Made by a program: the position numbers and the translations under genes
Assembly (NCBI RefSeq): GCF_016102285.1
Contig: NZ_JACFOY010000001.1
Coordinates: 1,488,001 to 1,552,000, forward strand
Direction: 5' to 3'
Origin: Bartonella sp. M0177
Lineage (GTDB): Bacteria > Pseudomonadota > Alphaproteobacteria > Rhizobiales > Rhizobiaceae
Length of the DNA stretch: 64,000 nt
The notes under the pieces: model-generated
What the model was told of the DNA's origin: nothing
Seen by the model: only the letters and a program-made list of their open reading frames with translations
Database searches by the model: none
Part shown: positions 37,727 through 47,793 of the stretch, one piece after another
Position numbering within the stretch: the first letter of the stretch is position 1
Layout: the number at the start of each line of letters is the position of its first letter

Positions 37727-37762
37727 CATTAAGACAAACAAAATGCGTTCGGGAAAAATTAT

Positions 37763-37795
37763 AAAAAGGCGGGGCTTTCAAAGTTTCGCCTTTTT
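37763..37795 (+). terminator. terminator of uvrA
   Basis: AAAAAGGCG (37763-37771) pairs with CGCCTTTTT (37787-37795), the right arm ending in a T5 run, 36 nt after the uvrA stop. Confidence 0.75.
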
Positions 37796-38287
37796 GAAAT
37801 TTTTGAGGGCAATAAATTTGAAAAATTTTGTCGTAGACAAACGACTGGATTTAAAGAACGATAGCCAAATACAAAAACCCAAATGCAAAAGCGTTGTCGC
37901 GGAATGAGCAAATCGCATGTTTCATGGTGTTTGCCCCTCCTCATAAAACGTACAACTTCTCTATCGGCATTATAGTTTTTTCATACGACTATTCCGATAG
38001 GCCGTCATATTGAGAGCTGATAGCGAGATCGCTTTAAAACACATCTCATTCGTAAATATGTTGAATGCGTTTTACGCAGCGATTGTTTCAATTCCGGCTA
38101 AGCGGGGCAAACTTCCAAGAATCCAAATGTTTCTCACCTTCACCTGCGATCAATCTCTTTAACATAAAAATCCGGAATAGCTGCTTTTCCCTGTTAGTCC
38201 GCAATTTGCTGTCATATCGCGCTTTTTCTATCTCTTTGTCATGGCGGTGCAATCAATCTTATAAATTCAAAAGCCAACAGGAATTCG
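37796..38287. other. 492-bp spacer between convergent uvrA and porin genes
   Basis: Only terminators flank this stretch. No gene, repeat or RNA motif was recognised inside it. Confidence 0.5.
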
Positions 38288-38320
38288 TCAAAAAAAAATG
38301 GCGGCCAAAGCCGCCATTTG
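38288..38320 (-). terminator. strong rho-independent terminator of the porin gene
   Basis: A 10-bp GC-rich stem (AAATGGCGGC at 38296-38305 with its complement at 38310-38319) and a 4-nt loop are followed on the minus strand by a long U run (A8 on the plus strand). It lies 21 nt past the porin stop. Confidence 0.92.
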
Positions 38321-38340
38321 AAACACCTATTGATGGAGTT

Positions 38341-39588
38341 TTAGAAATTGCGCTGCATACGCAACATTCCCTGAACGGCGTTGTCGCCATGGAATGTAAC
38401 GCGTGAACCATCATCCCACTTCTTGTCATCCCCATAATACCTATAAGAAACTTCAGGTGTGACAACGAGACCCGGAACAAGTTCATAAGCCATATTGACC
38501 GATGCAGTGAAAACGTCTGTATCGTCATAAGTCAACTGAGAATTGAATGAAGCTTTCTTGGTTGCTTTGTATGTTGTACCACCCCAAACGGCCCAATCGC
38601 CACCCCAATCACCATATTGACTGGTATACATCCGATAATAATAGGTATGTTTATGCTTCTGCTGGCCTTTAGGACCATTATAATCGTCGTCATAAGCATA
38701 ATAGTCATCATTGGTTTTATAACCGCCCATGACCCAAACCGACAATTGATCGGTTACGTTCAAATTGACGCGCAGTTTGGCAGCCCATTCTTCCGATTGG
38801 GCTTCATAAGCACCAACTGCGGCAACAGAACCCCAGCCCTGAACATATTTGGCACCGAGAAGAACATTCGGTGTGTAATCATCAATGCTGCTACCACTAT
38901 AGAAATGACGGGCATTTACATCACCGCGATATCCCGAACCGGCATTTACGTCAACGCGTTTGCCCATGCCCTTCAGATAGTAATTGTCGCCCGGATTATC
39001 ACTGCCGCCATCGGTACCCTGTTCAACACCGATAATCGCCGAAAACCCGTTATCAGCCGAGAAAGTATAGCTCAAAACATTGGTACGCTGGAACATCCCC
39101 TTATCAACAACATCATCGTTCAAGACCTTGCCGAGGTAACCCGTCCAATGCCAGAAAATCGATTCGTCAACACCAACGCGCAAACCGCCCAATTCAATAT
39201 AAGCAAAGTGGGCCTGCCCACCTAACTTATCAACACCGTCGTCCCACTGGTTACGTAGTTCGACCAAAGTGCGCAAAGTACCAAGTTCGGTTTCGCTTGC
39301 TGTCTGGAAGCGCAATTCACCACGGGCACGCCATGCATAGGTGTCACGATCTTTTTTGCCCTTATATGCGTAAACATCATCGCCGCCTTTTATATCGGCA
39401 CGCAAATAACCGCCAACGCGCATACATGTGTCGGTTCCGGGAATATAGAAATACCCTTGTCCATAAGCGTCGCAAACGCGTACATATTCAACGGGTTCCG
39501 GCTCGGCTACAACAACATCGGCAGCGTAAGATGCACTCGAAATGACCATGGCAGCAGCGGAACCTGCCAACAGTGCTTTAATTTTCAT
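38341..39588 (-). CDS. outer-membrane porin, Omp2b/Porin_2 family
   Basis: A 415-aa precursor with a signal peptide (MKIKALLAGSAAAMVISSASYA) and a 16-strand beta-barrel of the Rhizobiales porin family. After the leader it has the family's ADVVVAEPEPVEYVRVCDAYG segment with two cysteines (VCDAYG ... TDTCMRVGGYLRADI). The barrel is rich in Tyr/Asp/Gly, with a loop very rich in Asp/Tyr (DDYYAYDDDYNG) around residue 305, and it ends in Phe (RMQRNF) as needed for outer-membrane assembly. It is monocistronic with a strong terminator, as expected for an abundant protein. Confidence 0.95.
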   Translation of the reverse strand: MKIKALLAGSAAAMVISSASYAADVVVAEPEPVEYVRVCDAYGQGYFYIPGTDTCMRVGGYLRADIKGGDDVYAYKGKKDRDTYAWRARGELRFQTASETELGTLRTLVELRNQWDDGVDKLGGQAHFAYIELGGLRVGVDESIFWHWTGYLGKVLNDDVVDKGMFQRTNVLSYTFSADNGFSAIIGVEQGTDGGSDNPGDNYYLKGMGKRVDVNAGSGYRGDVNARHFYSGSSIDDYTPNVLLGAKYVQGWGSVAAVGAYEAQSEEWAAKLRVNLNVTDQLSVWVMGGYKTNDDYYAYDDDYNGPKGQQKHKHTYYYRMYTSQYGDWGGDWAVWGGTTYKATKKASFNSQLTYDDTDVFTASVNMAYELVPGLVVTPEVSYRYYGDDKKWDDGSRVTFHGDNAVQGMLRMQRNF

Positions 39589-39719
39589 ACGGATTTCTCC
39601 CTGTGCCCGATAGGCTATAGTGAATAGAAATTTGTGATAATGTTATGTGACAGTCCCCCCGCAATGAAAAGCCAAAATTGGAAAAAAGTGCTATCTATAG
39701 TTAAGTAGTGATAAATTAG

Positions 39720-41261
39720 TCACATAATTGTCTCAGAAAGAACCAAGGGGATTGCTGAAACAATATCTTCTGCAATCATACCGTGTCCAAAATGTTCAGC
39801 ACACTGCGCATGGAGAAAGACTCCGGCGCAAGCTGCTTCGAAAATCGGCATTTGTTGTGCACCCAAACCACCGATAATTCCCGAAAGCACGTCACCAGAA
39901 CCTGCTGTTGCAAGAAACGGTGTCCCGTTTACGTTAACTGCAAGGCGGCCATCGGGAGATGCTATGATCGTATCGGCACCTTTATAGACGACCACGGCAC
40001 CACTTTCGCCCGCTGCTTTTCGGGCTTTTTCGATACGCGACAAATCCTTCCTTTCCGAAATAGAGGAAAAAACACGTTGGAACTCGCCTTCATGCGGCGT
40101 CATAATAACCTTGACCGGTGATTGTTTGATAAGTGCAAATATTTCCTGACTTTCTTTTGCAATGGCGGTAAGCGCATCGGCATCGAGAACAAGTGTAAAA
40201 ATTTCGCTCTTCGAAAGAATTGCTTCAACAATCGAAAAAGCACGCTCCAATGAACCGAATGCGGGGCCAAGAACGACCGAACGCACTTTCCGGTTTTCAA
40301 GAAAGTCGAGAATTTCCGCGTCACTGCCCATTTTTTTAAGCATGATACTGGTGAGATGCATCTCATGAACGAGAAGTGCGTCTTCCGGAGCGAGTATTGT
40401 AACAAGCCCTGCTCCGCTTCTTGCTGCTGCATGGGCAGCAAGTCTTGCAGCACCGGTTGATGATTGCGGGCCGGAAAATACCACCGCATGTCCGCGACGA
40501 TATTTATGTGTGTCATAATCGAGTTCCGGCCAATTCTTGAGCCAAAGCGAAGGAAAATTGATAAAGCGCTCCGGTTTGATGGTTTCCAGCGCTTTTTCCG
40601 GAATGCCGATATCGGCAAGTCTGATCTCGCCACATTGTAATCTGCCCGGATAACATACATGTCCGGGCTTCAACCTGAAAAATGTAACTGTCTTTGCCGC
40701 TTTGACAGCCTCTCCTTTTATTACCCCGCTTTGTCCGAACACACCCGAAGGCAAGTCGACGGCGATAACCGGAACACCACTTTCATTCAATCTTTTCAAT
40801 TTTTCCTGAAGCGTTTGTTCCAAGGGGCGATCGAGCCCTGCTCCATATAAGGCGTCAATAACGACATCAAAATCCTGAGGCGAAGAAAATTCGTTAAAAG
40901 GTAAGTACTTTTCGCCCCACAAAGCGGCCGCTTTTTCTGCATCGCTTCCGGCTCTTGGTTTCCCTAACGCAAATATAGTGGGTTCGAAACCATGGCTTTT
41001 TAGAATATTCGCTGCCATATAACCATCACCGCCATTATTTCCGGGCCCGCATAAAACAGCTATTTTTCTGCAATGCCGATAATCATTCAAAATAATATCG
41101 ACGATAGCCTCGCCTGCGCGTTCCATCAGTCTGAAACTATCGTGCCCGTTTAACGTGACTGCCAAACGATCGGCTTCACCCATTTCTTTCGGTGTCAAAA
41201 GTTCAACAGGAAAATGTCTACTTAACTTCGGTGTTGCATATTTTTTCATCACGCCGCCCAT
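39720..41261 (-). CDS. nnr: bifunctional NAD(P)H-hydrate epimerase / ADP-dependent dehydratase
   Basis: A 513-aa metabolite-repair enzyme that restores damaged NADHX and NADPHX. The N-terminal YjeF_N epimerase domain has VLCGPGNNGGDGYMAANIL near residue 68 and VDLPSGVFG near 148. The C-terminal ribokinase-like dehydratase domain has GPAFGSLE around 330, VMTPHEGEFQRVF near 385 and the catalytic ATAGSGDVLSGIIGGLGAQ near 453. The start is uncertain: 41261 or the ATG 12 nt inside. It is divergent from glnB, as in related genomes. Confidence 0.93.
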   Translation of the reverse strand: MGGVMKKYATPKLSRHFPVELLTPKEMGEADRLAVTLNGHDSFRLMERAGEAIVDIILNDYRHCRKIAVLCGPGNNGGDGYMAANILKSHGFEPTIFALGKPRAGSDAEKAAALWGEKYLPFNEFSSPQDFDVVIDALYGAGLDRPLEQTLQEKLKRLNESGVPVIAVDLPSGVFGQSGVIKGEAVKAAKTVTFFRLKPGHVCYPGRLQCGEIRLADIGIPEKALETIKPERFINFPSLWLKNWPELDYDTHKYRRGHAVVFSGPQSSTGAARLAAHAAARSGAGLVTILAPEDALLVHEMHLTSIMLKKMGSDAEILDFLENRKVRSVVLGPAFGSLERAFSIVEAILSKSEIFTLVLDADALTAIAKESQEIFALIKQSPVKVIMTPHEGEFQRVFSSISERKDLSRIEKARKAAGESGAVVVYKGADTIIASPDGRLAVNVNGTPFLATAGSGDVLSGIIGGLGAQQMPIFEAACAGVFLHAQCAEHFGHGMIAEDIVSAIPLVLSETIM

Positions 41262-41368
41262 TTTTTATTCATCCACGACATAAATTGTTAAGTCCAATAT
41301 AATTATTTGGTCAAAATTCGCTATGGTTAACAATCTATAAATTGCGCATTCCAGCAAAATATTGTTGA

Positions 41369-41824
<456 letters not shown>

Positions 41825-41902
41825 GCCATAAGTTAACTCATGCCCCATATTTACGGGGCATGTCCGATCAACCTTTTATTACTCTTAAACAAGGAATGTA
41901 AT

Positions 41903-43312
41903 ATGACGACTGCATCTGATGTCCTTAAGCAGATTAAGGATAATGACATTCGCTTCGTAGATTTGCGTTTTAGCGACCCTAAAGGCAAATTACAGCATGT
42001 AACCATGGATATCGCTGAAATAAGCGAAGACACATTTGCTGATGGTGTCATGTTCGATGGATCTTCCATCAGCGGATGGAAAGCAATCAATGAGTCGGAT
42101 ATGGTATTGATGCCCGATCCAACCACCGCCCATATGGATCCGTTTTTCGCCCAATCCACAATGGTTATCCTGTGCGACGTACTCGACCCGATCTCCGGCG
42201 AATCCTATAACCGTGATCCGCGTTCGACCGCCAAAAAAGCCGAGGCTTATCTCAAATCGTTGGGTATTGGTGATACGGTCAATGTCGGCCCTGAAGCTGA
42301 ATTTTTCATCTTTGATGATGTGCGCTTCAAAAATGACCCCTACAATACCGGTTTCAAGCTCGATTCCAACGAATTCCCCTCGAATGACGACACCGAATAC
42401 GAGATGGGCAATCTCGGGCATCGTCCGCGTGTAAAAGGCGGCTATTTCCCCGTTCCTCCGATCGATTCCTGTCAGGACATCCGTTCGGAAATGTTGACCG
42501 CTCTGACCGATATGGGCGTTCGCGTTGAAAAACACCACCACGAAGTTGCAGCCGCCCAGCACGAATTGGGTATCCGCTTTGACACATTGGTGCGTGAAGC
42601 CGACAAAATGCAGATATTCAAATATGTCGTGCATCAGGTAGCCAATACTTATGGCAAATCGGCCACCTTCATGCCGAAGCCGATTTTTGGTGACAATGGT
42701 TCGGGTATGCACGTCCACATGTCAATCTGGAAAGATGGAAAACCGACTTTTGCAGGCAATGAATATGCTGGCCTTTCCGAAACCTGCCTGTTCTTCATCG
42801 GCGGCATCATCAAACATGCGAAAGCCATTAACGCTTTCACCAACCCGTCGACCAACTCCTACAAGCGTCTTGTTCCTGGCTATGAAGCTCCGGTTCTGCT
42901 TGCCTATTCGGCACGTAACCGTTCAGCCTCCTGCCGTATTCCTTTTGGTTCTTCGCCAAATGCGAAGCGCGTAGAAATCCGTTTCCCTGACGCGACCGCC
43001 AATCCTTATCTGGCTTTCTCGGCAATTCTGATGGCCGGTCTTGATGGCATCAAGAACAAGATCCATCCCGGACAGGCAATGGATAAAGATCTTTATGATC
43101 TGCCTCCAAAAGAATTGAAAAAAATCCCGACTGTTTCCGGCAGCTTGCGTGAAGCATTGCAATGTCTTGATAAAGACCGTGCCTTCCTTAAAGCCGGTGA
43201 CGTATTTGACGATGACCAGATTGATTCGTTCCTCGAATTGAAGATGGAAGAGGTTCTGCGTTTCGAGATGACACCTCATCCGATCGAATTCGACATGTAT
43301 TATTCTGTCTGA
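41903..43312 (+). CDS. glnA: glutamine synthetase type I
   Basis: A 469-aa dodecameric enzyme that makes glutamine from glutamate, ammonia and ATP. Markers are [19 protein letters not shown] (latch region), [11 protein letters not shown], the metal-binding [66 protein letters not shown] and the adenylylation site in DLYDLPPKE. The start at 41903 is chosen because AAGGAATG precedes it and homologues begin MTTA(S)DVLK; the frame is open further upstream to 41840. It is followed by a terminator with a UUCG loop. Confidence 0.98.
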   Translation: MTTASDVLKQIKDNDIRFVDLRFSDPKGKLQHVTMDIAEISEDTFADGVMFDGSSISGWKAINESDMVLMPDPTTAHMDPFFAQSTMVILCDVLDPISGESYNRDPRSTAKKAEAYLKSLGIGDTVNVGPEAEFFIFDDVRFKNDPYNTGFKLDSNEFPSNDDTEYEMGNLGHRPRVKGGYFPVPPIDSCQDIRSEMLTALTDMGVRVEKHHHEVAAAQHELGIRFDTLVREADKMQIFKYVVHQVANTYGKSATFMPKPIFGDNGSGMHVHMSIWKDGKPTFAGNEYAGLSETCLFFIGGIIKHAKAINAFTNPSTNSYKRLVPGYEAPVLLAYSARNRSASCRIPFGSSPNAKRVEIRFPDATANPYLAFSAILMAGLDGIKNKIHPGQAMDKDLYDLPPKELKKIPTVSGSLREALQCLDKDRAFLKAGDVFDDDQIDSFLELKMEEVLRFEMTPHPIEFDMYYSV

Positions 43313-43334
43313 TTTTCGTTAACCAAGATCATTA

Positions 43335-43364
43335 AAAACGGGGGCTTCGGCCTCCGTTTTTGTA
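43335..43364 (+). terminator. terminator of glnBA
   Basis: An 11-bp stem with one G-U pair (43335-43345 with 43350-43360), a TTCG tetraloop and a T run lie 22 nt after the glnA stop. Confidence 0.92.
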
Positions 43365-43454
43365 ACATTTACTGCCTTTTTCCTGTCACGCTTTGCCTTT
43401 AGACTCCGGATTCACTATAACAGACATATGAGTGAACAGTATCAAGGGTAAGTT

Positions 43455-44003
43455 ATGCGACGCATCTCTAAAATCATCGTTGGTTTATCAATTGCTTTTT
43501 GTGGACTAAACTCGGCCAATGCGCGATCGGCGACGGACGCAGAAGTCAAGATGCTGAGCGATGCGACAAATAATTACGCAACTGCGCTCCAAACTTCCAA
43601 TTTCGATGCTGTTTTGAATGCAATACCACCGCGTATCATCCAGACACTTGCTGCTCAATCGAAAGTCGATCAGGAGCAATTTCGCCAGATAATGGTGAAC
43701 CAGATGAAACAATTGGCTCAAACCTATAAGGTTGACAAAATAACGATAAGCCAATCGAAAAAAAGTGCAGGAGAATTCAAGGATGGAACGCCTTATTATA
43801 TTATTCCCACCGATTTTGTGATCACAACAATCAACGGCAATAACAAAAATCAGATCAAAGGTGAACTTGTTGCCATTCTTGATAATAATCAGTGGTATTT
43901 TGTCCGTGGTGACGACGCCACAACAATTTCGACAATGAGCGAGGCATTTCCGGGATTTGAAGAAATAAAACTCAGCGCACCGGAAATCAAACCGATCAAA
44001 TAG
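43455..44003 (+). CDS. exported hypothetical protein
   Basis: A 182-aa protein with an N-terminal signal peptide (about residues 1-23, cleavage after SANA). The mature part begins with a helical segment (DAEVKMLSDATNNYATALQTSNF) and then has strands with TPYYIIPTDFVITTINGNNKN and NNQWYFVRGDDA. The alternation of helices followed by a curved sheet suggests a cystatin/NTF2-like fold, but I do not recognise the family. Apart from one Cys in the leader there is none. It has its own terminator and no functional neighbour. Confidence 0.75.
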   Translation: MRRISKIIVGLSIAFCGLNSANARSATDAEVKMLSDATNNYATALQTSNFDAVLNAIPPRIIQTLAAQSKVDQEQFRQIMVNQMKQLAQTYKVDKITISQSKKSAGEFKDGTPYYIIPTDFVITTINGNNKNQIKGELVAILDNNQWYFVRGDDATTISTMSEAFPGFEEIKLSAPEIKPIK

Positions 44004-44061
44004 CGTTTGTGATCTAACGGTTCATTCGTTTGATTTAACAAGATAGAGGTTTTAAATCCAC

Positions 44062-44111
44062 GTGCGGTTCTAGGAAGTTTCCGAGCGATTTCTAACTGAA
44101 CCGCACTTTTT
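44062..44111 (+). terminator. terminator of the exported hypothetical protein gene
   Basis: GTGCGGTTC (44062-44070) pairs with GAACCGCAC (44098-44106), with a further small stem inside and TTTTT directly after the right arm. Confidence 0.75.
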
Positions 44112-44483
44112 CAAACCGGCTTCTGATAATTTTTAAATGCTTTTCGGAAAGCCATTGCCTGAACGTTTATTTTTGCGGCTCGGAACAGAATAAAAGCCTT
44201 CAAAATTTGAAATTTTGTCACTTGTAATTGATTTTTATGCCTATCTATCGCTGGCTACAAATGGCGCAACTAACCAAGTGATCTCGAACAGAAATTCCAG
44301 CTACTGATGCGTCTTTTCCATGCCGGACACGAAAAACATCCTCTTTTAAAAGCCGTAATAAAATCGATTTTGAATATACGCTCACGGCTTATCGCGTGGT
44401 GACCGAGCACTTGAAATTCGGGTTGTGTGATCTTTCGGATTTATCTGTCTTTGTAAGTGCTCAGTCCGGTTATCAACGATAGT

Positions 44484-44617
44484 CACTAAAACAAAAAACA
44501 CTACAGTATCAAACCGGTTCGACTGAACTTTGCGATTATGCCGAGAGAAAGCTTTTCGTTGCAAAAAACTTCCAGATCAGTTCATAAACATTTGATACCG
44601 CAGTGTTTTTTTTAGTT
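44484..44617. repeat. long imperfect inverted repeat, possible MITE remnant
   Basis: AAAAAACACTACAGTATCAAA (44493-44513) is the near-complement of TTTGATACCGCAGTGTTTTTT (starting at 44591), with two mismatches over 21 nt. The similarity extends outwards (ACTAAAA against TTTTAGT) and a little inwards (TGAAC words). The element of about 135 bp has no coding potential. On the minus strand the right arm sits just after the ohr stop, so part of it could also serve as a terminator. Confidence 0.5.
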
Positions 44618-44624
44618 TCTGTTA

Positions 44625-45053
44625 TCAGATAACTTTAATCTGCACAGCAATATTGTTGCGCGTCGCATGGGAATAAGGGCAAATCTCGTTATGCGCAGTG
44701 TGAGCTGCCATTTCAGCCTGTTGTTTGTCGAGCCCTTCCAGATGCACTGTCAAAACGACTGTAAGTTCAAAACCACCGCTTTTGCGCGGTCCAATACCGA
44801 CTTCGGCCTTTACATAACTTCCGTCCTGAACTTTAAAACCTGCTTTTTGTGCAGCAAAACGTGTTGCTGATTCAAAACATGCGGCATAACCGGCAGCAAA
44901 GAGCGTTTCAGGATTGGCACCGATCGTACCGTTACCGCCCATCTCTTTCGGTTTTACCAAGTCGATGTCGAGCGCACCATCTTCCGAGTGCACATGGCCT
45001 TCCCGCCCGCCTTCAGCAATCGCTGTCGTTCTATAAACTATGTTTGATAACAT
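44625..45053 (-). CDS. ohr: organic hydroperoxide resistance protein (Ohr)
   Basis: A 142-aa thiol peroxidase of the Ohr/OsmC family that reduces organic hydroperoxides. The two redox cysteines are visible in GYAACFESATRFAA near residue 59 and NEICPYSHATRNNI near residue 125. The N-terminus YRTTAIAEGGREGHVHSEDG and NPETLFAAGYAACF are typical of Ohr rather than OsmC. The length is standard. No OhrR repressor gene is adjacent. Confidence 0.95.
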   Translation of the reverse strand: MLSNIVYRTTAIAEGGREGHVHSEDGALDIDLVKPKEMGGNGTIGANPETLFAAGYAACFESATRFAAQKAGFKVQDGSYVKAEVGIGPRKSGGFELTVVLTVHLEGLDKQQAEMAAHTAHNEICPYSHATRNNIAVQIKVI

Positions 45054-45144
45054 TGAGCTTCACTCCTTGGTAATAAAAACTTGCTTCTTTAACCTAGCGT
45101 GTTTTTCCGGAGAAGCAATAAACCACTGGTCAAACTTTTGAAAT

Positions 45145-45948
45145 TTACGGGTTTTCAATAGCAGCGATAACTGCCGCCGCCGCTTCATATTCAGCCTGAT
45201 GATAGGCGCGCTTTTCCTTGGCTTCGGAATCTTCTCCCCAATGTTCGACCGTCCAGTCTTCGTCAAGATGGGCAATTTTCCAAGCTTCTGTCAGACTTAT
45301 TTTGCCTTTCCAGACCGCAAGTGCAATGAGCGCCGAACCACAAAGAGTGGTGATTGAATGTAATGCCGCCAGCACATAAGGAGACTCGATTGTTTGAAGA
45401 GCATCGCGTATGGCTGAAATTGAACTCTCGGGCTGTGTTACAAACATCACCCCTTCTGTCAGCATAAAACGCGCACCATAATTATTACGAATCCACTCAA
45501 GGATCGGGTCCCAATGGTGGTGTTGTCTTTCAACCAACTCTTTTGGAGAATCCGCCCGATAAAACAACATATCATTGCCGACAAATTCCAGAATATCATG
45601 CCGCACAACATCCACATTATCGATGACACCGTCGATGATCGAGTTGACAAGGCGGGTTACCGGCATTTTCGCCGGATCAATTGTCTTTTGTTGCGAATTG
45701 AATTCGTGTGCGACCATCTCGGCCAACACTCTGTTGGGCAAAACAAGTTTATGGCGTGCCGGTGTTTTGACTGTTTTATCGTCAAGGACAACAGCAAATT
45801 CCCCGCCTTCTTCCTTAACGGAAGCTTCTTTGTAAAACCGCTTTGGTAATTGGCGTTTTGACAGAATCTGAGCCTGTTTCACCGGATCAGCTTTTTCAGC
45901 GTCGTCGTTCAGCTCTTGCAGCAATTCACGCATTGTTATCACTTTCAA
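45145..45948 (-). CDS. ATP12 family F1-ATPase assembly chaperone
   Basis: A 267-aa protein of the ATP12 family, found in mitochondria and alphaproteobacteria, where it is thought to help assemble the F1 alpha subunit. Markers are LPKRFYKEASVKEEGGEFAVVLDDKTVKTPARHKLVLP around residues 34-72, MPVTRLVNSIIDGV near residue 95 and LFYRADSPKELVERQHHHWDPILEW near residue 128. The start may be 45948 or the ATG at 45933. The 5' end overlaps the upstream HAD gene by 8-23 nt, so rlu-HAD-ATP12 is one unit. Confidence 0.92.
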   Translation of the reverse strand: MKVITMRELLQELNDDAEKADPVKQAQILSKRQLPKRFYKEASVKEEGGEFAVVLDDKTVKTPARHKLVLPNRVLAEMVAHEFNSQQKTIDPAKMPVTRLVNSIIDGVIDNVDVVRHDILEFVGNDMLFYRADSPKELVERQHHHWDPILEWIRNNYGARFMLTEGVMFVTQPESSISAIRDALQTIESPYVLAALHSITTLCGSALIALAVWKGKISLTEAWKIAHLDEDWTVEHWGEDSEAKEKRAYHQAEYEAAAAVIAAIENP

Positions 45949-46603
45949 AAATCGGAATTATGTCTTTTGGCTCTCTTACCAGTTTATCGGCGCCTGCTTC
46001 TTTCAAAGCTTCCGGCGTATTATAGCCCCAAAAAACGCCAATTGCTTTCGCATGAGCAAGCTTCGCCATCTGCATATCAAAAATTGAATCCCCGATCACA
46101 TAAGTATTTTCGGGAAATACGCCGGTTTGCTTACAACTTTCGATAACCATCGTGGGATCAGGCTTTGACGGGCATTCGTCTGCTGTTTTGATTGTAATAA
46201 AGCAATGAAGTTTGTAGGCTTCCAGTACTTTGTCAATTCCGAGCCTCGACTTGCCGGTGACAATGCCCAGAAGAACATCATCTTTAGTTTCGAGTGTTGT
46301 CAACATTTCCAAAATTCCCGGGAAAAGCGGCTCGGTAAAAGAAATATCACCTCTGTTTTTTGCGAAAATCTGTTTATAGGCTGTCACCATTTCAAGAATT
46401 TCATCATCAACGGGACGATCCAAAAGACGGGCAATCGCACGATCAAGTGATAGGCCGATGACAAGTTTTGTTTTGTCAAGATCGGGTTCTTTATAAGAAA
46501 ATTTTTCAAATACCTGAACCATTGCCCGTTGAATAGCAAAGGCACTATCAACCAGTGTTCCATCACAATCAAAAAGCGCGAGGCGAAGCGGCTTGTCGGT
46601 CAA
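45926..46603 (-). CDS. HAD family hydrolase (phosphoglycolate phosphatase-like)
   Basis: A 225-aa phosphatase with HAD motif I FDCDGTLVDS at residues 10-19 (nucleophile and acid Asp), motif II/III region GIVTGKSRLGIDKVL near residue 114, and motif IV YVIGDSIFDMQMAKLAHAKAIGV near residue 169. The cap domain is alpha-helical, as in Gph. The substrate is unknown. It overlaps the pseudouridine synthase gene by 4 nt and the ATP12 gene at the other end. Confidence 0.92.
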   Translation of the reverse strand: MTDKPLRLALFDCDGTLVDSAFAIQRAMVQVFEKFSYKEPDLDKTKLVIGLSLDRAIARLLDRPVDDEILEMVTAYKQIFAKNRGDISFTEPLFPGILEMLTTLETKDDVLLGIVTGKSRLGIDKVLEAYKLHCFITIKTADECPSKPDPTMVIESCKQTGVFPENTYVIGDSIFDMQMAKLAHAKAIGVFWGYNTPEALKEAGADKLVREPKDIIPIFESDNNA

Positions 46604-47583
46604 TCTTGATCTCCGTCACTTTCATCGAATGCAAGAAGATTGAACGTTTGCACCATATGGGGCGGAAGAGGAGCAGTCACATCCAATATTCCTCCCGACG
46701 GATTGGGTATTCTTATCCGGCGGGCATGGAGATGAAGTCGATTCTGGATACCGCCCGGCAGTTCCCAGTTCTGATCTGCATAAAAATATTTGGGGTCGCC
46801 AATAATCGGATGGCCGATATAGGCCGCATGAACACGCAATTGATGCGTGCGTCCGGTATAGGGTTCCATTTCAAGCCAGGACAAAATCTGCCCGCGCGTG
46901 TCGATAACACGGTAATGCGAAACAGCATGATCGGAATCCGGTTCACCATGCGGGCATACCCGCATTTTATCGCCGTCGGGGGTCGATTCCTTAACAAGCC
47001 ACGTTGAAATCTTGTCTTCGCGTTTTTTGGGAACACCTCTCACAATAGCCCAATAGGTCTTTTTGGTTTCACGGGCACGGAATGCTGCTGCCAAAGCCTG
47101 CGCCGCCGAACGTGTTTTTGCCACCACAAGAACACCCGACGTATCGCGATCAAGCCGATGGACAAGGCGAGGCTTTTCGCCTTTTTGATTGCGCCAGGCT
47201 TCAAGCATGCCGTCGACATGGCGGGTAACACCCGAACCACCCTGAACAGCAAGACCGGCAGGCTTGTTAAACACATAAAGCTTTTTGTCTTCGTAAAGAA
47301 GCATTTGCTTTAAAACGTCACCATCATCCTGCCCGCGAATAGTTTTGCCGGTAAGCGGCACAGCGCCTTTTTCATCAACAGGGAGAGGCGGCACGCGCAC
47401 CGATTGCCCGATTTGCAGTCTCGTGTCAGACTTTACCCTGCCCCCTTCAACACGAATCTGCCCCGAACGCAAAAGTTTTTGCAGGTAGCCGAATCCCAAC
47501 CCCGGATAATGAACCTTGAACCAGCGGTCAACGCGCATACCGTTTTCATCTTCATCAACTTTTTTTATTTCAACACCGGCCAT
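46600..47583 (-). CDS. RluC-type 23S rRNA pseudouridine synthase
   Basis: A 327-aa RluA-family enzyme. An N-terminal S4 RNA-binding domain (VDRWFKVHYPGLGFGYLQKLLRSGQIRVEGGRV, about residues 15-50) precedes the catalytic domain with the motif RLVHRLDRDTSGVLVVAKT (catalytic Asp) and PYTGRTHQLRVHAAYIGHPIIGD. It most likely modifies 23S rRNA at positions equivalent to 955/2504/2580. The ATG at 47583 is chosen because AAGGAG lies 6 nt upstream; the longer frame to 47634 has no such signal. It is the first gene of a three-gene unit. Confidence 0.93.
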   Translation of the reverse strand: MAGVEIKKVDEDENGMRVDRWFKVHYPGLGFGYLQKLLRSGQIRVEGGRVKSDTRLQIGQSVRVPPLPVDEKGAVPLTGKTIRGQDDGDVLKQMLLYEDKKLYVFNKPAGLAVQGGSGVTRHVDGMLEAWRNQKGEKPRLVHRLDRDTSGVLVVAKTRSAAQALAAAFRARETKKTYWAIVRGVPKKREDKISTWLVKESTPDGDKMRVCPHGEPDSDHAVSHYRVIDTRGQILSWLEMEPYTGRTHQLRVHAAYIGHPIIGDPKYFYADQNWELPGGIQNRLHLHARRIRIPNPSGGILDVTAPLPPHMVQTFNLLAFDESDGDQD

Positions 47584-47793
47584 CGTCATCTCCTTGGTGT
47601 TTTCTCTAGCATCATCGAACGACAATAGCGACATGATTTATCATTACGATCACACTCGGTTACATCCTGTTGTTAAAAGTGGTTTTGCTGATCGTAAATT
47701 GAACGGTAGCGCACATTAAATAAACATTATAAACAGTCGAACTGATTTTAAAACAGACGACCACGGGGACAAGGTGTCATTGGAGGTATAAGC

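Larger units (their letters stand above)
44004..44624. other. 621-bp intergenic region with a terminator and a long inverted repeat
   Basis: It contains the terminator of the exported protein gene (44062-44111) and an imperfect inverted repeat (44484-44617), both listed. I see no gene; the open frames are short and featureless. No ohrR-like regulator gene lies next to ohr. Confidence 0.45.
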
